DNA of 64,000 bases from Patagioenas fasciata (GCF_037038585.1 NC_092523.1:34325501-34389500), one strand, 5' to 3'; numbered from the stretch's first letter, positions 12,301 through 24,432 are shown. Notes: generated from the letters alone by a model not told the origin. Program-made: numbers and translations.

Positions 12301-12418
12301 GACTGCAGTCAGCCATTTCATTTTGGATCTGACATTGTTTTCCAGCTGAGGCACATAGCAAGCAGATAGACACCAGTCTGACAGACAAGCTGCTCCACCA
12401 AAGAGTAGCACTGCCCAT
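6141..12418 (-). CDS. TLR3: Toll-like receptor 3, complete (four coding exons)
   Basis: The coding sequence joins 12418-11978, 10580-10389, 8819-6994 and 6369-6141: 441, 192, 1826 and 229 bases, giving 895 residues and a TGA stop. All junctions have GT-AG sites and the phases agree. TLR3 is an endosomal receptor for double-stranded RNA that signals through the adaptor TRIF (TICAM1) to IRF3 and NF-kB. The protein has a signal peptide (about 1-26), an LRRNT cap (C29, C38), a long run of leucine-rich repeats, an LRRCT cap (C639, C641, C667, C686), a membrane helix (about 694-714) and a TIR domain (about 745-890). The BB loop reads RDFEAG, with the alanine (A786) that distinguishes TLR3 from the proline of other TLRs. 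The tyrosines matching human Y759 and Y858 are present (Y749, Y849). N-terminal dsRNA-contact histidines match H40, H61 and H109. The residue matching human H539 is Asp (D538). The length is close to other vertebrate TLR3 proteins. Confidence 0.97.
6370..6993 (-). other. TLR3 intron between the last two coding exons
   Basis: A 624-base AT-rich intron with GTGAGT donor and TTGCTTCAG acceptor. I see no other feature in it. Confidence 0.9.
6994..8819 (-). CDS. TLR3: TLR3 coding exon 3 (most LRRs, LRRCT, membrane helix, TIR start)
   Basis: Residues 212-819 plus two bases of codon 820; 1826 bases, open throughout. The acceptor is CTTTTCCTTTCAG and the donor is AAAAA|GTGAGT. It carries most of the solenoid, including the LRR insertion KDANPGG (residues 537-543) that in human TLR3 forms part of the C-terminal dsRNA-binding site. 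The LRRCT (from NPFDCTCESIAWF, residue 635), the membrane helix (LLFVVTTTTVMLIIFMVLII), TIR box 1 (FDAYVIHA) and the BB loop (LEERDFEAGI) follow. Several N-glycosylation sequons are present (for example NLT, NKT, NAT). Confidence 0.96.
8820..10388 (-). other. TLR3 intron between coding exons 2 and 3
   Basis: A 1569-base intron. It contains a CAAA microsatellite (about 10066-10100) and otherwise nothing recognisable. Confidence 0.9.
10066..10100. repeat. (CAAA)n microsatellite in a TLR3 intron
   Basis: About seven uninterrupted CAAA units followed by an imperfect one. Likely length-polymorphic. Confidence 0.9.
10389..10580 (-). CDS. TLR3: TLR3 coding exon 2 (LRRs)
   Basis: Residues 148-211, 192 bases, phase 0 at both ends. 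The acceptor is CTTCTTCCCAG and the donor is GAG|GTAGGG. It encodes NLNILDLSHNLLKSANLG and further leucine-rich repeats, ending SNPLKE. The frame joins cleanly to the exons on both sides. A short symmetric LRR exon at this place is the usual vertebrate TLR3 arrangement. Confidence 0.95.
10581..11977 (-). other. TLR3 intron between coding exons 1 and 2
   Basis: A 1397-base intron with a somewhat GC-richer central part (about 10900-11200). No exon or repeat is recognised in it. Confidence 0.9.
11978..12418 (-). CDS. TLR3: TLR3 coding exon 1 (signal peptide, LRRNT, first LRRs)
   Basis: Residues 1-147. The exon itself begins at 12426, after a CCTTTTCAG acceptor, and the ATG lies eight bases inside it. 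The start at 12418 is preferred over the upstream in-frame ATG because the latter lies beyond the acceptor, in intron sequence, and because this ATG leads straight into a hydrophobic signal peptide (VRLVSICLLCASA). The LRRNT follows with QCQIQNEMADCSHLKL. Then come canonical LxxLxLxxNxL repeats. The exon ends in KTLE at 11978 with a GTAAGC donor, phase 0. Confidence 0.95.
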
Positions 12419-12426
12419 CGTTTTAT

Positions 12427-14324
12427 CTGAAAAGGCAAAATGAACACAGTACAAATTACAATCATTTTGACACAACTTACATCTTAAACTGAGGGCTAAG
12501 CAAGCCAGACTCAAAAAACATGTAGTTTATACTGAGCAAGCACTCAGTATTTTTCACCCGTAAAGTAGTATTCATTTGTGCAGAAAAGGCATGTCTAAAT
12601 CTTTCGAAACTAAGATTTTTCTTGAAAAACAATAGTATTGTATTACATAAAAATAATTACGTTCAAAAAGCTACCAACACTTTATCTATTATCAGTGAAC
12701 ATTTCCAACCATTTTCCCTTTCTGATTAATTTTGCATTGCTTTAACATGCATAGACTACAATAAATATGACAAATTATACACAGGCCTGTCAATGTTAAT
12801 CACTGAGCTCTGAGCTTAACTGCAGTTAAAATATTTATAGTTATATGCAGTAAGAATCCCTCATATGCCACTTCTTTATTTTACAGTTCTTGCCAGTTTT
12901 TGTTTTACAAGGCAGTCACACAAAATTCTGTCTTGCCATCTCATAGTGAAAGAAGGAATATGAGGCTAGAGAAAGGAGTATGAGAAAGTAAGAGCAGACA
13001 AAACAAATCAGTACCAATATAATCAGGGAAAGAAATGGAGATCAGCCAAGGTGTAGAGAAAACACGGTCCATAGATTCAATACATTCATCCAAATATTTC
13101 CAGGAAAACGTGCACATTTAAGAGTTTATATACCCCAGCTATCTCTTTTGAGTGTTTCCATTAGGATATCTGCCTCTGGTTGCTCTATCTTCAACGGCTC
13201 TGCCTGTGTAGGTATTACATTTCTGATGATTCTCAAACTTTTTTGTATTCTATTCAGGTTTGCTTTATTATCCATAAGATTTAAATTCACCTACTGCTTT
13301 TGAAATACAGTTTTAATGGATAAGGAATAAAATTAATTCCACACAAATTCTGACTGGAATAAAGCTGTAGGAGCTTTAGAGCAGTAAGAGTTCATTAGCC
13401 AGCTGAGTCACAGAGCTTGTCTAATTAAATAGCATTTCTGCTAATCAAGAGAAGAGTCCAGTGTATCGTCCATATAATTCTCCACTGAATTAACCTTTAG
13501 CAGAGGGAGAACAAATACTTTCAGACTGCTTGCCAGAATACTTTTTCCATGCTTAGTAGAAAATGGTAAACCAAGCTTCCTCTGCTTCAATTTTTTCTTT
13601 GTTAAAAAAAATATAAAGCTTATACTTTCACTCCTGAAGCTTTGATTGTCTGGAGACAATCTCTACATACACATATCTGTACGGCCTTCTGCCAACAAAT
13701 TTGGAAACTACCTGCCAACCTCAGTTTACCAGTTATTCAAGTCTCAGCATGATGGCCTTCCAGGTAGAGAAGACTATTGGTGCTGCACTACAGAACATAC
13801 TATAGAATAGAATTTAATCTTACTAGACTTAACAGGAATCTAGAAGAGCTTCTCAAAAGATTAACTCCCAGCAATAGGGGCTTAGTTCTGCAGCTCACAT
13901 TTTCCTTTGCTTGGAACCTATGTTTAATTAACATGATCTAGCTTTGAGCACATTAGATTATTGGTCAATAGCAAACAATGTTTTTAAAGTTACGAGCAAG
14001 AACTTTTAAAAAAACGGAGAATTTAGCAGGGGAGCCTCCAGCATATCCGAGGAGGGGCATTCCCACTATTCCCACTTCGCCTGTATTACCTTTTTTTTTT
14101 TTTTTAACACACAAAAATACCTCCTGCCAGCTGAGGACAGACATCCGGGCACAAGCACCAAAGCACACTCCTTAAGCAAACAGCAGTAGCACCGACTTGG
14201 CTACCTTGGAAGTTAAGAGAAATCCAAGATGAAGGAAATCGCCTAAACGCCTGAGCAGGACTTTGGCTTTGCACCTCTGGTATCTGCATTTATTACTGAA
14301 AAGCGAAGAACGGCATCCACTCAC
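12427..14324 (-). other. TLR3 first intron (within the 5' UTR)
   Basis: An 1898-base intron between the non-coding exon and the start-codon exon. It has a T tract at about 14091-14105 on the plus strand. No other exon is supported. Confidence 0.6.
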
Positions 14325-14359
14325 CGCTGCGGGCTTGATCTCCTTCGATTTGGGGGCAT
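14325..14359 (-). promoter_or_regulatory. Upstream ORF in the TLR3 5' UTR (first exon part)
   Basis: An ATG at 14359-14357 opens a 12-codon frame reading MPPNRRRSSPQR. It crosses the exon 1-exon 2 junction (CG|A) and stops at TAA, 12425-12423. Four bases (AACG) separate that stop from the TLR3 ATG at 12418. The uORF exists only if transcription starts upstream of 14359 and the donor at 14325 is used, which the ISRE position favours. Confidence 0.5.
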
Positions 14360-14400
14360 CCAGGGATTGCACAAGTTTCTCAGCACACGAAAACCTTGAG
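14325..14400 (-). other. TLR3: TLR3 non-coding exon 1 (5' UTR), start approximate
   Basis: A strong splice donor on the minus strand (CAGCG|GTGAGT) fixes the 3' end at 14325, inside the CpG island. Splicing to the acceptor at 12427-12429 joins it to the exon with the TLR3 start codon, and vertebrate TLR3 genes normally have such an untranslated first exon. The 5' end is a guess: the ISRE at 14430-14441 would lie about 30 bases upstream of a start near 14400. RNA data would settle it. Confidence 0.6.
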
Positions 14401-14429
14401 GGAACGCACTGCCCAGAGCCGGAAGAAGT

Positions 14430-14441
14430 GAAACCGAAAGC
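14430..14441 (+). promoter_or_regulatory. Interferon-stimulated response element (ISRE) of TLR3
   Basis: gaaaccgaaagc is an exact match to the GAAANNGAAA core bound by IRF and ISGF3 factors. It is written here on the plus strand; the site works in either orientation. It lies about 105 bases upstream of the exon 1 donor. Human TLR3 is also interferon-inducible through a proximal ISRE, so position and motif agree. Confidence 0.7.
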
Positions 14442-14750
14442 GGGACGGGCTGGCCGGGGCAAGCGGCGGAGGCAGTTGCCGCGGCACGGGGGCGGTGGCT
14501 GGTTCCGCGCCGCAGGACCCGGCTGCGAGACGGCAACCCCCGAGCCGCGGGGTGTCTGCCCCATGGGCTGTCTCGCCGCACCGAATTGCTTTGAAGATCC
14601 TTGAGAACATATCCCAGAAGCAGATACAGTGACTGATTGCTGACATAGGAATGTTACTTTTTTAACATATAAATAAAGGACCAATAGGTTCATACTGAAC
14701 CACGTACAGTGTCTCCTCTTACAAGAGAGTTTTGTTTATGTGAGAGAGTA

Positions 14751-14799
14751 ATTATTTATTATTATTATTATTATTAATTTTTAAAAAATATATATATAT
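14751..14799. repeat. (ATT)n microsatellite followed by (TA)n
   Basis: Nine or so ATT units (14751-14777), an A/T-rich spacer, then a short TA run (about 14788-14799), just upstream of the TLR3 promoter. Confidence 0.85.
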
Positions 14800-17700
14800 C
14801 AGTGTTAGCTTCTGGATGTGACAAGAAGTGCTGCTGCTTCGACTACATTGGCATTGTCAAATCATCTGCAGGGCTCATGCAGTGACACTTGAAGCACACC
14901 AACACCACTGAATTCACCTTACATTTTTAGGTAGTCATGTTGTCCCTCTTGACCAGAGAGTGGGTAGCTGCATATTCGGTCAGAAAAGAGCAAACTTGGG
15001 CTCTAATTCTTAATTCAAAGTGTTTGAAATTATAGCGTGCAGCAACGTGTTAACCACCTGCCCATCAGGAGGTCTGTGGAGGGAGACTGTGCTGGTTTCT
15101 ACCCTATATCCCCTTAAATCTGGAACTACTGACAGATTTGCTGTGAAGCCCAGGGAGGCAGGTTGGCTACCAAAGAGGTCAAGGACCTTACTTCCTACTC
15201 TTGCTCTGTGAACTCTTTCAGCAACTGTCTAATATAAAGTAATACTTATTCTTGGAGTTAGGACACCGAAACTGAGACCAGAACCAAGCTCCTTTAGAAC
15301 TGAAAGTCTCTAAAGAATGTTTCATTCCTATTTCACAATTAAACCTTGATCCTCCCTTTCATCTTGCTATAGGAAGAACAAATTTCTGTTCAAATGCTGC
15401 CCTATGTGCTTCCTCTGAAGAGGATTTTCCCTTTGTGTTTTGTAACTCTGCTGCTTTGGAACAGAAGAGATCACATGAATGGTACAGAAGGATAATAAGT
15501 AACAACCTCTACAAATTATATCTCCCTCTACACCATACTTATACTACAGATAAAATGTGATCTTTGATCTCACCTGGCAATTTATTCCCTCTCAGTCCTC
15601 TCTTCCCTACACACATAGAGGACTACTAGGAAGCTAGAATTGTTTCAGGCACAATGGAGGAAAAAGATCTGTTGAAGCTGCCAATTTTATCAGTAATGCT
15701 TTTCAGTAATATCAGTAATGCTCTAGCCCTAGAAAAATGTCTGTGGCTCAGGGAGACAATGGGACTAGGGTGCTCAAAAGCTCTGCTTTTGTGTGGAACA
15801 CTTGCACTGAGGGTTAGAACATTTATTTTATTGCAGGAAATTTCAAAGTAAGAAAGCTCTTGTAGATACTTTGCAGTGTGATTTACAAGAACCAGCAGAT
15901 ATTACTGTGCAAGGTAGACTCTAGAGGCATGTGCAACCTGTGCAGCATCAGCGAGTATGGGATTTCTATGGCAGAGGACAAAGTGAACACATCTGTTCTT
16001 ATTTCAGTAGTGTGAAATCACATCAGGCTTTCAAGTTGCCACAACCCCACTGTAGTTTACTTTAAACTATGCTTATGTTTTCAAGTGCTGGAAAGAACAT
16101 GGCAAGCTCATAATGGAGGGGACAGTCAAGCACTTCATGTGTCCAGAGAATAACTTAGGAAAGAACAGCGCAAAACTAGGCAATGCTCCCACATGGTGGT
16201 CAAAGAAATCAGCTTGAGTGTGTTGGATCTGAATGGAGACAAAAGACAGCCAAGATTCTGGAGATGTGGCCATTTCACATATATCTTTAAAAGCAGAGTA
16301 ACCAGCTGCCGCACAGACCTATTACAGTTTAAGCTTATCCAAGCTATAAGCACAGAATGGTGGGGATGTCAGTGCAGTATCTCACAGAACACTCTCAGAG
16401 CAAATACGCCACCAAAACTTTGTCTGGAAAAGAGCAAAAATTAATCTTAACCTCATCTTCAGATACATACAAGTGTATTAACATAGCATATGACTAATTG
16501 GACCTGAGTGTTTTTTTAAAATGCAAGTCAGACTGCAAGCATCGGGGGAAGACCCAAAACAACAAAACACGTGCAGACACTTCCTATGGCTATCAGCCAC
16601 TCAAATGGTAAAAGCACCATAATGTTGTGGTTGGATTCAGACATCCCACGCAGCAATGGGTGTGTTCAGGCAAACAGAATTTAAAGATGTCTGGAAGTGC
16701 ACCTAGCTACCATGGGAAAGAAAGCCAGAAAGAACTGAGCCAGTTAAGACTAGAGGCGAATCTTGACAAGGGACATCCTGTAACATCAAGGCAAGTAGAA
16801 GGGAGGACAGTGTGACAGACAGAATAAGTTTGTATCTGCCTCCCAAGACAGGAGAATAGATGCTTCTTCTGTGTTGTGATTACATGAATTCAGTTAAGTT
16901 TAATTGTACTGCTGCAGAATCTAACTCTTCAGGTGCCTTTTGAGTGCAATAGTTCCTTTAAGAGTGCTCACTCATCACTGCTAATTTATAGGTTGTAAAA
17001 ATTTAATTAGAACATTAGCTTATTGTGGATGTAAAAATGGAGAAGGGTATCTGAGGACTGACATGCAGATCAGTGGTAAGGTGGAGTGTGTTTGTTAGCA
17101 TTCTCCCAAACCTCTGCGTGCCCATCAAAGACAGAAGAATTTGCTTCCATGCATTTCTTTTTTTATTTCTAGCTGAAAACATGGCCTGGGCAGATAGTCA
17201 AGAAGTCCATCCAGTGTTTGAGATTTAAGCTATCTAATAGCCAGCCATGAGCAGTGGGCTCTGTCTAAACTGTTTGGCACCTGGAAATAACATGCAAAAT
17301 GCTACTGGACATTCACAGTAAAAATCTACAGCATTTGCTCACCAGCTCTGACACTGTGGTGTACACTTTCTTGGTGTGTTCAACTCACTGGAAAGATCAA
17401 CTGCAACTGCACACAAGTCACATTACATGAAAAATTCTGGCACAGTAAGAGCATTCACAAAAGCTAATTTCTCTACAATTAGGTTGCTTTACTTAGGCTA
17501 GCCAGGTGGCAATTTAGAGAACTAAGAATTCAATTCTAAGATGGATTCCTATTCAAATCCTCCTCTCTATAATACGACAGCTACAAAGGCAGCCTTTGCA
17601 ATCCTTTTCTCTGCATCTTCCACTGTTCCAGCAAGAACAAGGATGCAGTGCTACCAGTATGTCTGCTATGTTAATGCCTTTACTTTCCATCCAGGGAATT

Positions 17701-20018
17701 GTAATCTCAAAGACAGAACCCTGCAAACAGAAATGAGAAGTCAGTCACTTTTAAGTGAACCTTTCAGTCAAAGTTAGAGAGTGTGAAAATGCTTCACTTC
17801 ATTATTTCAACAATGTTTCATGTTTGCATCACTGGATTTATGTATATATATTCTGCTATTTAATGTTTTCGCTTTTAACATACTCAAGTAGTAAAGAGGC
17901 TGGAATTTAGGACTTGGGTATTCTTGTGTTGTAGAAATATCTTTTTGGCAATGCCTAAGACCTCTCTCCAAAAGGAGACAGCCTTCTTAAAGTCTTGTCT
18001 TATCCAGCCTTCTCAATTAAGCATGCATATTAAACATTTTTTATTTGTAGGAGTTTCTATTTTGCAGCATCTCCCCACAGTATTTCATTGTCTGGTTTCA
18101 GAATCCCTTCCTATTTTGCTGTTCCCCCTTTTTCTGGCACAGTTTCATGTTTGTTTTCACAGTGTATTTCCAACAGAAAGTCTATATCCCAATGCAGATT
18201 GTATACAACTGCCCCCACACCAAGTGATCTCACAGCAAACTCTAGTGATAAAGTAAAAATGTCAGCATTTAATTTACTCTCATGCTTGCAACACATAGAA
18301 AACACTAGTACAAGTCTACCACTCTTAGAAATATTTCTGTGCTAAAGACTATACCTTTGAAGACAATGTAATCTCAAGGTAAGCTGTTTTTAAAAGAATC
18401 ACAGCTGCATTTAAAATTTCCATTTACTGAAATCTCTATTCAGTGATATCCAGCATCTTTCTTGCATTGCATCTTTTCCTCAGCAGTCACTGTGTACTGA
18501 GAGCCCTAAATGCTCAGTTTCCCTTAGAATTCACAGAAGGTAAGATGCACAGATGTGAATAAGCACACAAACACACCCACAGTCCACCCTTTTTTCTTCA
18601 CCCCCAGGAAATATTTGGCTGTGCTGACAACTACTTCAAAGCTAAAGCTACTTATTTACAATGGCCCCTGGTACATCTCTTGTGCACACCTGTTCTCTGT
18701 CGTCTCTCATGAGACTTTGGAAACAGTGGCAATGAGTTATTCTTCAGTTTTTTTCTCACCAAAATAAAGATATTTTCAACTCTGCCAGATTTCAGTGGTA
18801 TGAAAGGAGACCCCATCAGCTGCCAGATATTAAAAGTTTCTGAGGTGTATCACAACAGCCAGACACACAAGTACACAAGCTGCTGCATCTAACCTCACTT
18901 ACAAGGTACCAGAGAAATCATGAACACGCTTTTAAATGCAGTGAATATTGATTGTGAGCCTTCCAGAGCCGTCAGTGCTTACATGGTGCCAGTGGACCTC
19001 AGACAAATGATCCTGCTTCTGTACATGTTGCCTAATTGTGTGGGATTTTTGGCAATGCTTTCTTTGATTGTGAAAGCTCCAAGGCTAGTTATACATTGCT
19101 CCCACCAGGATCTTTCTAAACTTGTCTTAGATTAACTAAAATTTTATTATGTTGCTGTTGGTAGTTACAGCTTTTAGTATGCTTAGCAGGATAGCCAAAG
19201 CAATTGTAAGTCTTTAGAAAAACAGATGCTTTAGGGGAGGAACTACTTGGACAAAGTTTTTGGGGAAGAAATACCCAATCATTTCAACTTTCTCATTTAA
19301 TTTTGACATACTGGAAGTAGTTTATTTTAGTAATGGTAATGACTCATATTTGAAATGTAACAAATATAACACAAAAATGATGAAGTTGAATAAAAGTACA
19401 GGATGAAGTGACATGATTCAGTGTTCCTGAAAAAAAACTTCTATTCTACAAGTGGTTTAAATTACAACTTTTCATTCTAAATTGGAGTGAACACAACAGC
19501 CGTTTGAATCCAACCAACAGTTGTTTTAGGCCCATCATCAACAGTGCCATTATGTAGCCCACATTCTTTACAAGAGGAACAGTGAAAGTTAGGAAAACAT
19601 TTACAGAGGAAAAAAACAAGAATGGTAAATCATAACTGCCATCCAGACTATCAGGCTTTAACTAGAATCTTGTTAGGCTAAAATGTAAGGACTGAATCCC
19701 AACACCAGTGCATTAGATTGTTGCTAAATCAATCTGCAGAGTTTAAACGTCTGTTGCTATTCAAAGTCTGAGACTGTGAAACCTTTTATCTATAAGTAAA
19801 GTGTGAAACAATATCTTTCAATTCCTTCTAGTCAGAAAAAGACACAAAAATACAGAACTATGCCTTATTGTAAATAGCTAAAAACCCTTCAGTTTAACAG
19901 TTGATACACATTTCCAATTTCATTTAATTTGTAGGGCAAGTTTTATGTCAGTATTAGAAATATTACTATGTTGGACATCAATTATATCTACAAAAAGCTG
20001 AAATAAAAAAATATTTAC

Positions 20019-20033
20019 AAAAAAAAAAAAAAA
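20019..20033. repeat. Poly(A) tract
   Basis: Fifteen A on the plus strand, preceded by an AATAAA at about 20002. It could be the tail of a decayed retrocopy, but no parent sequence is recognised. Confidence 0.7.
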
Positions 20034-22361
20034 CCAAAACTAAAGCACTGGGCCTGATTCAACATCTTGAAATTAGAGACTATTACAATTTTTTCTATAT
20101 TGCACAAAATTAATTCCCTGAGGCCAGTTTCTTTTTGCCCATGTCTTAATGCTTTGAGCATACAAAACACATTTGGAAACATTTGTTTGCAAATAAAAAT
20201 AGGCATTTGCACACAAATTATATGACCCCATGCACAGTAACAGCTGCACTGTTCTCCATTAGCCATACTGATAAGGGGATTTAATTACCTTATATGCCAG
20301 TCACTTGGCTATAATACTGACCCAGTGAGGAATTTAACAGAAAAAGTAATACGACATTCAGACTGATTTGTGTTAAGAAAAGTTAATCCTGCAGAACAAC
20401 GTTATGAAACTATGGGTCACCACTCTGTTCAGCACAACTAAAACAGCTGCCTGTAACATTGGAAACCGGTGATCAGTTTGGTTTCTACATTCTCAAGTAT
20501 CAGGGTGTACTTCAGAATAATATAAATGGGCAGAGAAGGCAAAAAAAATTTCCTGTGTGACATGCATCTATGAAAACAATGGAAAATGGGATATAGAAAT
20601 TATGCACTTAAAATATGGGTCCTTGCTGAAGTAATGAGACTTCAGCCCAGGTAGACAGAAACCCAGGAAGCAGAAGGACCAGGGATCAGAATGGAGCATA
20701 TGGAAAAATCCCATCTAAAACAGCCATTATGGCCACAGCAGGTTACATTGAATGCATTCTGACCCAGTTTACCAGAAGTAAAGATTTATCATTCATCGAT
20801 AGAAATATGGGGAAGATGCAAGATGACTTGACAACAAAGGACACCACAGGGACTATTGAAGTGGTGGCTGATAAGCTGTTAATATCCATTTGAAATTGTG
20901 TATTATGCAACTGACTGCTGATCACTGCAAATATAAAAAGATACTGAGAGTTAGAAAGATTCTGCAAGAGATGATTTTACATTCTGCAGAGAATCCTGCC
21001 AAGCAACACAGCCAAACAAAACTGAAAGTGACAGCCCATGGCATTGAGACCTGCTTCCCATTTTTACAAACTGTTCAAAACCAGTCTGCATCAGAAGGAT
21101 CTGCAGTTTACAATACAAACTGACTTTCTAAAGGTTTTCTTTCAGGCAGTAGAAACACTTTACGTATTTGCTCAAATAGTGGCCAATCCAACAAGCAAAA
21201 CAAGTCAGGAAGTTCTTACTGATTAAATCCAAAGACTGAGTCCACAATTACAAATCTGCCTAGCTGATAGTTCCAATTATTTAGACATATAGGTATTTGG
21301 GTGAAAAATGAAATTTCAGTACATCCGAGTAATCTACTTACGCTTAGCACCGATGCCTTACGTCAAGCGTAATATACAACACATATTGCAAAAGTAAAAC
21401 GTGCGTTGCCTAAAGAAGTGACATCACATTGACTTTCCCTTTTAATTACACCACACAAGTTATATATTATAAGATATTCTTTGTGCCAAGTTGTTCCTGA
21501 CCACACTAGGAAACCTTTTGTAAAATGAGGGTTGACCATCTATGTAAACGTGACCACAGAAGTCCATTTTTTTCCCCTCAGGTGAAGTTCAGCACCTTTA
21601 ATCTATCTGCCTAATATCTGTACCCATAATGAAGACAGATGCACGTGTATACAGAATCAGCCAAAGGATCTCAAAAGTTATTTGTATATGTGAAATACTG
21701 CACATTTCTTCAAGGGAAGAGGACTGTCGATGAAAAAGAGCTGAAAACCATGCATCTTTTCTGATTTGAATTCCTTGTGTTAACACAATTGCAAAAACCT
21801 TCAAGTAAAATCACTGAAACAAAAATGAAGTTTTCGTTTAGAAAAACTAAAGGAGGCAAGAAATATAGCAGATTTGATTATACATGGAACTTGCTACATG
21901 GTGAAATACAGAAGTAAAATACTGAATAGGTTCTTTGAAGTTCCTTTGGCTTTTGAGACCTGTGACTATTAGTCACCATTTTATTATGGTTAAAAGTTGA
22001 AATAAAAATAGCTTGATACAAAAACAATTTATCCAGAATATTTTAAAATGTTTTTGCACTACATTATTTAGCAATTGACCTAATAACAGAGAAATGTATT
22101 TGAGGTACTATACTTATAAGGAAGTTAGAGGAAATGCATTAAATCACCAAGTAATAATTTCCCTACATGAGACAGTAAAAGCATTTGAAAGATATAGGAT
22201 TGTTACCGGTACTATTTTTTTTTTTCCACAGTAAAGCCGTTTATAACAGGAAGTGTCACATTGTGTAATATTTTGAAAATGCAACATCAAAGATTCAGGT
22301 TAGCACTCACTTATGAATCAAGCCACCGAATTTGCCAGGTTTTTGTACATGCAAAAAGCCA

Positions 22362-22375
22362 CCACTAGATGTCAG
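22362..22375 (+). promoter_or_regulatory. CTCF-like motif (weak)
   Basis: ccactagatgtcag matches the CTCF core consensus except for one base (T in place of G in the GGC triplet). It sits in a patch (about 22200-22530) that keeps more CpG than its surroundings, which hints at a conserved non-coding element. Confidence 0.25.
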
Positions 22376-24412
22376 CAATAACTTTCTGCAAGATTCAAAC
22401 GAACCGGTTAGTTTTTATTTAGGAATCGCTACAAACCTATGAGGTAGCTCATGAAATCCGAAGTTCCTTAAGGGAAACGTTTAATCTCAATATTGGTCCT
22501 TCAACTAGTTCAGCGTCAGGGCTACATGGGCAGCACAGCTCAATTTGTTGAACTAAATTTAGAATTACAGAGAAATTCCACATTCATATTCTTAATAATG
22601 GAACATTTAACATAGATAAGATGAATCGTTTTATTCAGCTGCAACAAAGAAAGCCAAGCCAACAGCCTTAAAGAATCTGTTATGTGTACTGTCATTACCG
22701 TTTATTAGCCTGCTGCTGCTGCTGCTACTGAATTTACCAGAATCTTATCTAAATAACATAAGGAGTAACATATGGACCCTAACTGCATTTTAACAGCTTT
22801 ATAACAAAAACTGAGATGCATCGTTATGACAGTGGTAAGATACCTGACAAACACACCTTATTACTTCTAAGATACAAGCCTTAACCTTCGCCAAGACTGC
22901 CCATAAGATATTCAACATATGATTTTCTGGTGGGTGATTCAGTAAAGTTATGCAAAACCAGAAAGCTGCAAGCACTTGAGATTTTTTTGGCAACTGACAA
23001 AGTATCTGAGAATTTCTCTCCTCATTTAGTTAAGTGTGTTTTCTCTCTGCTTAGTTTGCGTACTGCCATGGGGGTAAATGCCTTACTAAAATGCCTGTGA
23101 CCTGTTTTTCTTTCTGAATTCTTGTGCTTATATGTAGAAGCAGGCAGGTCTGAACACCAAATATGAAAGCCCTCAGTGTAAGAACACTGGTACTGGAACC
23201 TAGACTTTTACACTGCTCTTCACAGCAAGTTATGAAGTTGATTTACACATGGTATTAAGTTGTTCTTAATTTGCCATATAGTTAGTAGAACATTTTTCAG
23301 ACTTACGTTTCGAAACAGATTTCTGTATTTAGGAGGACATGGACTGAAGGGAGCAGTGGTGAGTAATTCTGGGTTAATAATTTTGTCCCAGACAAGGCCA
23401 GTAGGTGATTCATGTTATTAGTTTGATTACAGCTGAGAGTAAGAGCAAAGTGTGTTGCAAATAGTCAGTAGGCAAATCAGAAAGAATTCTGTCCTTTGAT
23501 GTTTCCCTACAGTGTAACCATGGGCAGACTGTTGTGCTACCTTTTTATCATTTTCCCAATCCTGTAGGTGGAGGTGAAACTAATTTTTCATTCTTAGAGA
23601 AAACTTGGGCATCTACAGATGAAGTGGACTATCAGCTGCATTTGTGCGTGCCATCAGGAATCAGCCACCTAGAATCTTGCTAGTTTTTCAAGTCAGTTCT
23701 TCCTCTAAGATATTTTTGCCACCTGTATTGCGAATAAACTGATCTCAAAATTTGTAGCCTTAACAGCTTACCTAAGCAGATTATTGTATCGTTGTGTTCT
23801 CCATTCTCTCTTCTTCCATTTAAATGGCTATTACAGGCAGTTGGGTATTGTGTGAAGTAAGTTTTACGTCCTTTAGTACAGACAGTCTCGGAACTTATAA
23901 AGCACCTGACAACCTCAGTCTCTGGGCATATCATAGTGTTAGTGCTGGTTGAAAGATTCACATTTGAATTTTTTTTAAAAGTCTGCAAAAGATCCAGAGG
24001 TAAAGTTCTACAGCCCTTGAGTTCAAGAACACTTCAAAGTTTGCAAAAGCACTGAACTGGTTTATCTAAGTTAGAATAGTTGGACATACCTTAGCACATA
24101 GCACAACTGTCTGAAGCAAATGGTGCTTCTTTGAGCTACACTGTTTAATATCCAAATAATTTCTGCTACTGAGACCGTTACTGTAGATACTCAGGAAACA
24201 ATAGGGAAAAGACAGCAAATTCTCCACTTCTATCAAGAAGCAAGACAACTCACAGTACAGTTCTATTAACTCATCTACCCTGTAGACCAAGTCAGAGGTG
24301 AATTGCAAAAAAATAAGAAATGAGGCAGACAAACTTTTTACAAACTTAAAAATAAAGGTGTTGAAATCTTCTTTTATTTGTAAATTAAATCACCTGGATG
24401 ATTTTTGCTACC

Positions 24413-24432
24413 AAAAAAAAAAAAAAAAAAAA
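24413..24432. repeat. Poly(A) tract
   Basis: Twenty A on the plus strand. No source element is recognised upstream. Confidence 0.8.

Larger units (their letters stand above)
14300..14590. promoter_or_regulatory. CpG island, TLR3 promoter
   Basis: A short GC- and CpG-rich block in AT-rich surroundings, holding the predicted TLR3 first exon, the ISRE and GC-rich stretches at about 14440-14560. No TATA box is seen near the expected start. The open frames in this block, on both strands, lack similarity to anything I recognise and are probably compositional. Confidence 0.7.

Noticed and set aside
12419..12514. In-frame extension of the TLR3 N-terminus to an upstream ATG at 12514
   Set aside because: The extension crosses a good splice acceptor (CCTTTTCAG before 12426) and would bury the signal peptide, so it is intron sequence.
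14172..14693. A 173-codon minus-strand open frame across the TLR3 CpG island
   Set aside because: It overlaps the predicted non-coding exon and its donor, continues into intron sequence, and has no recognisable protein features.
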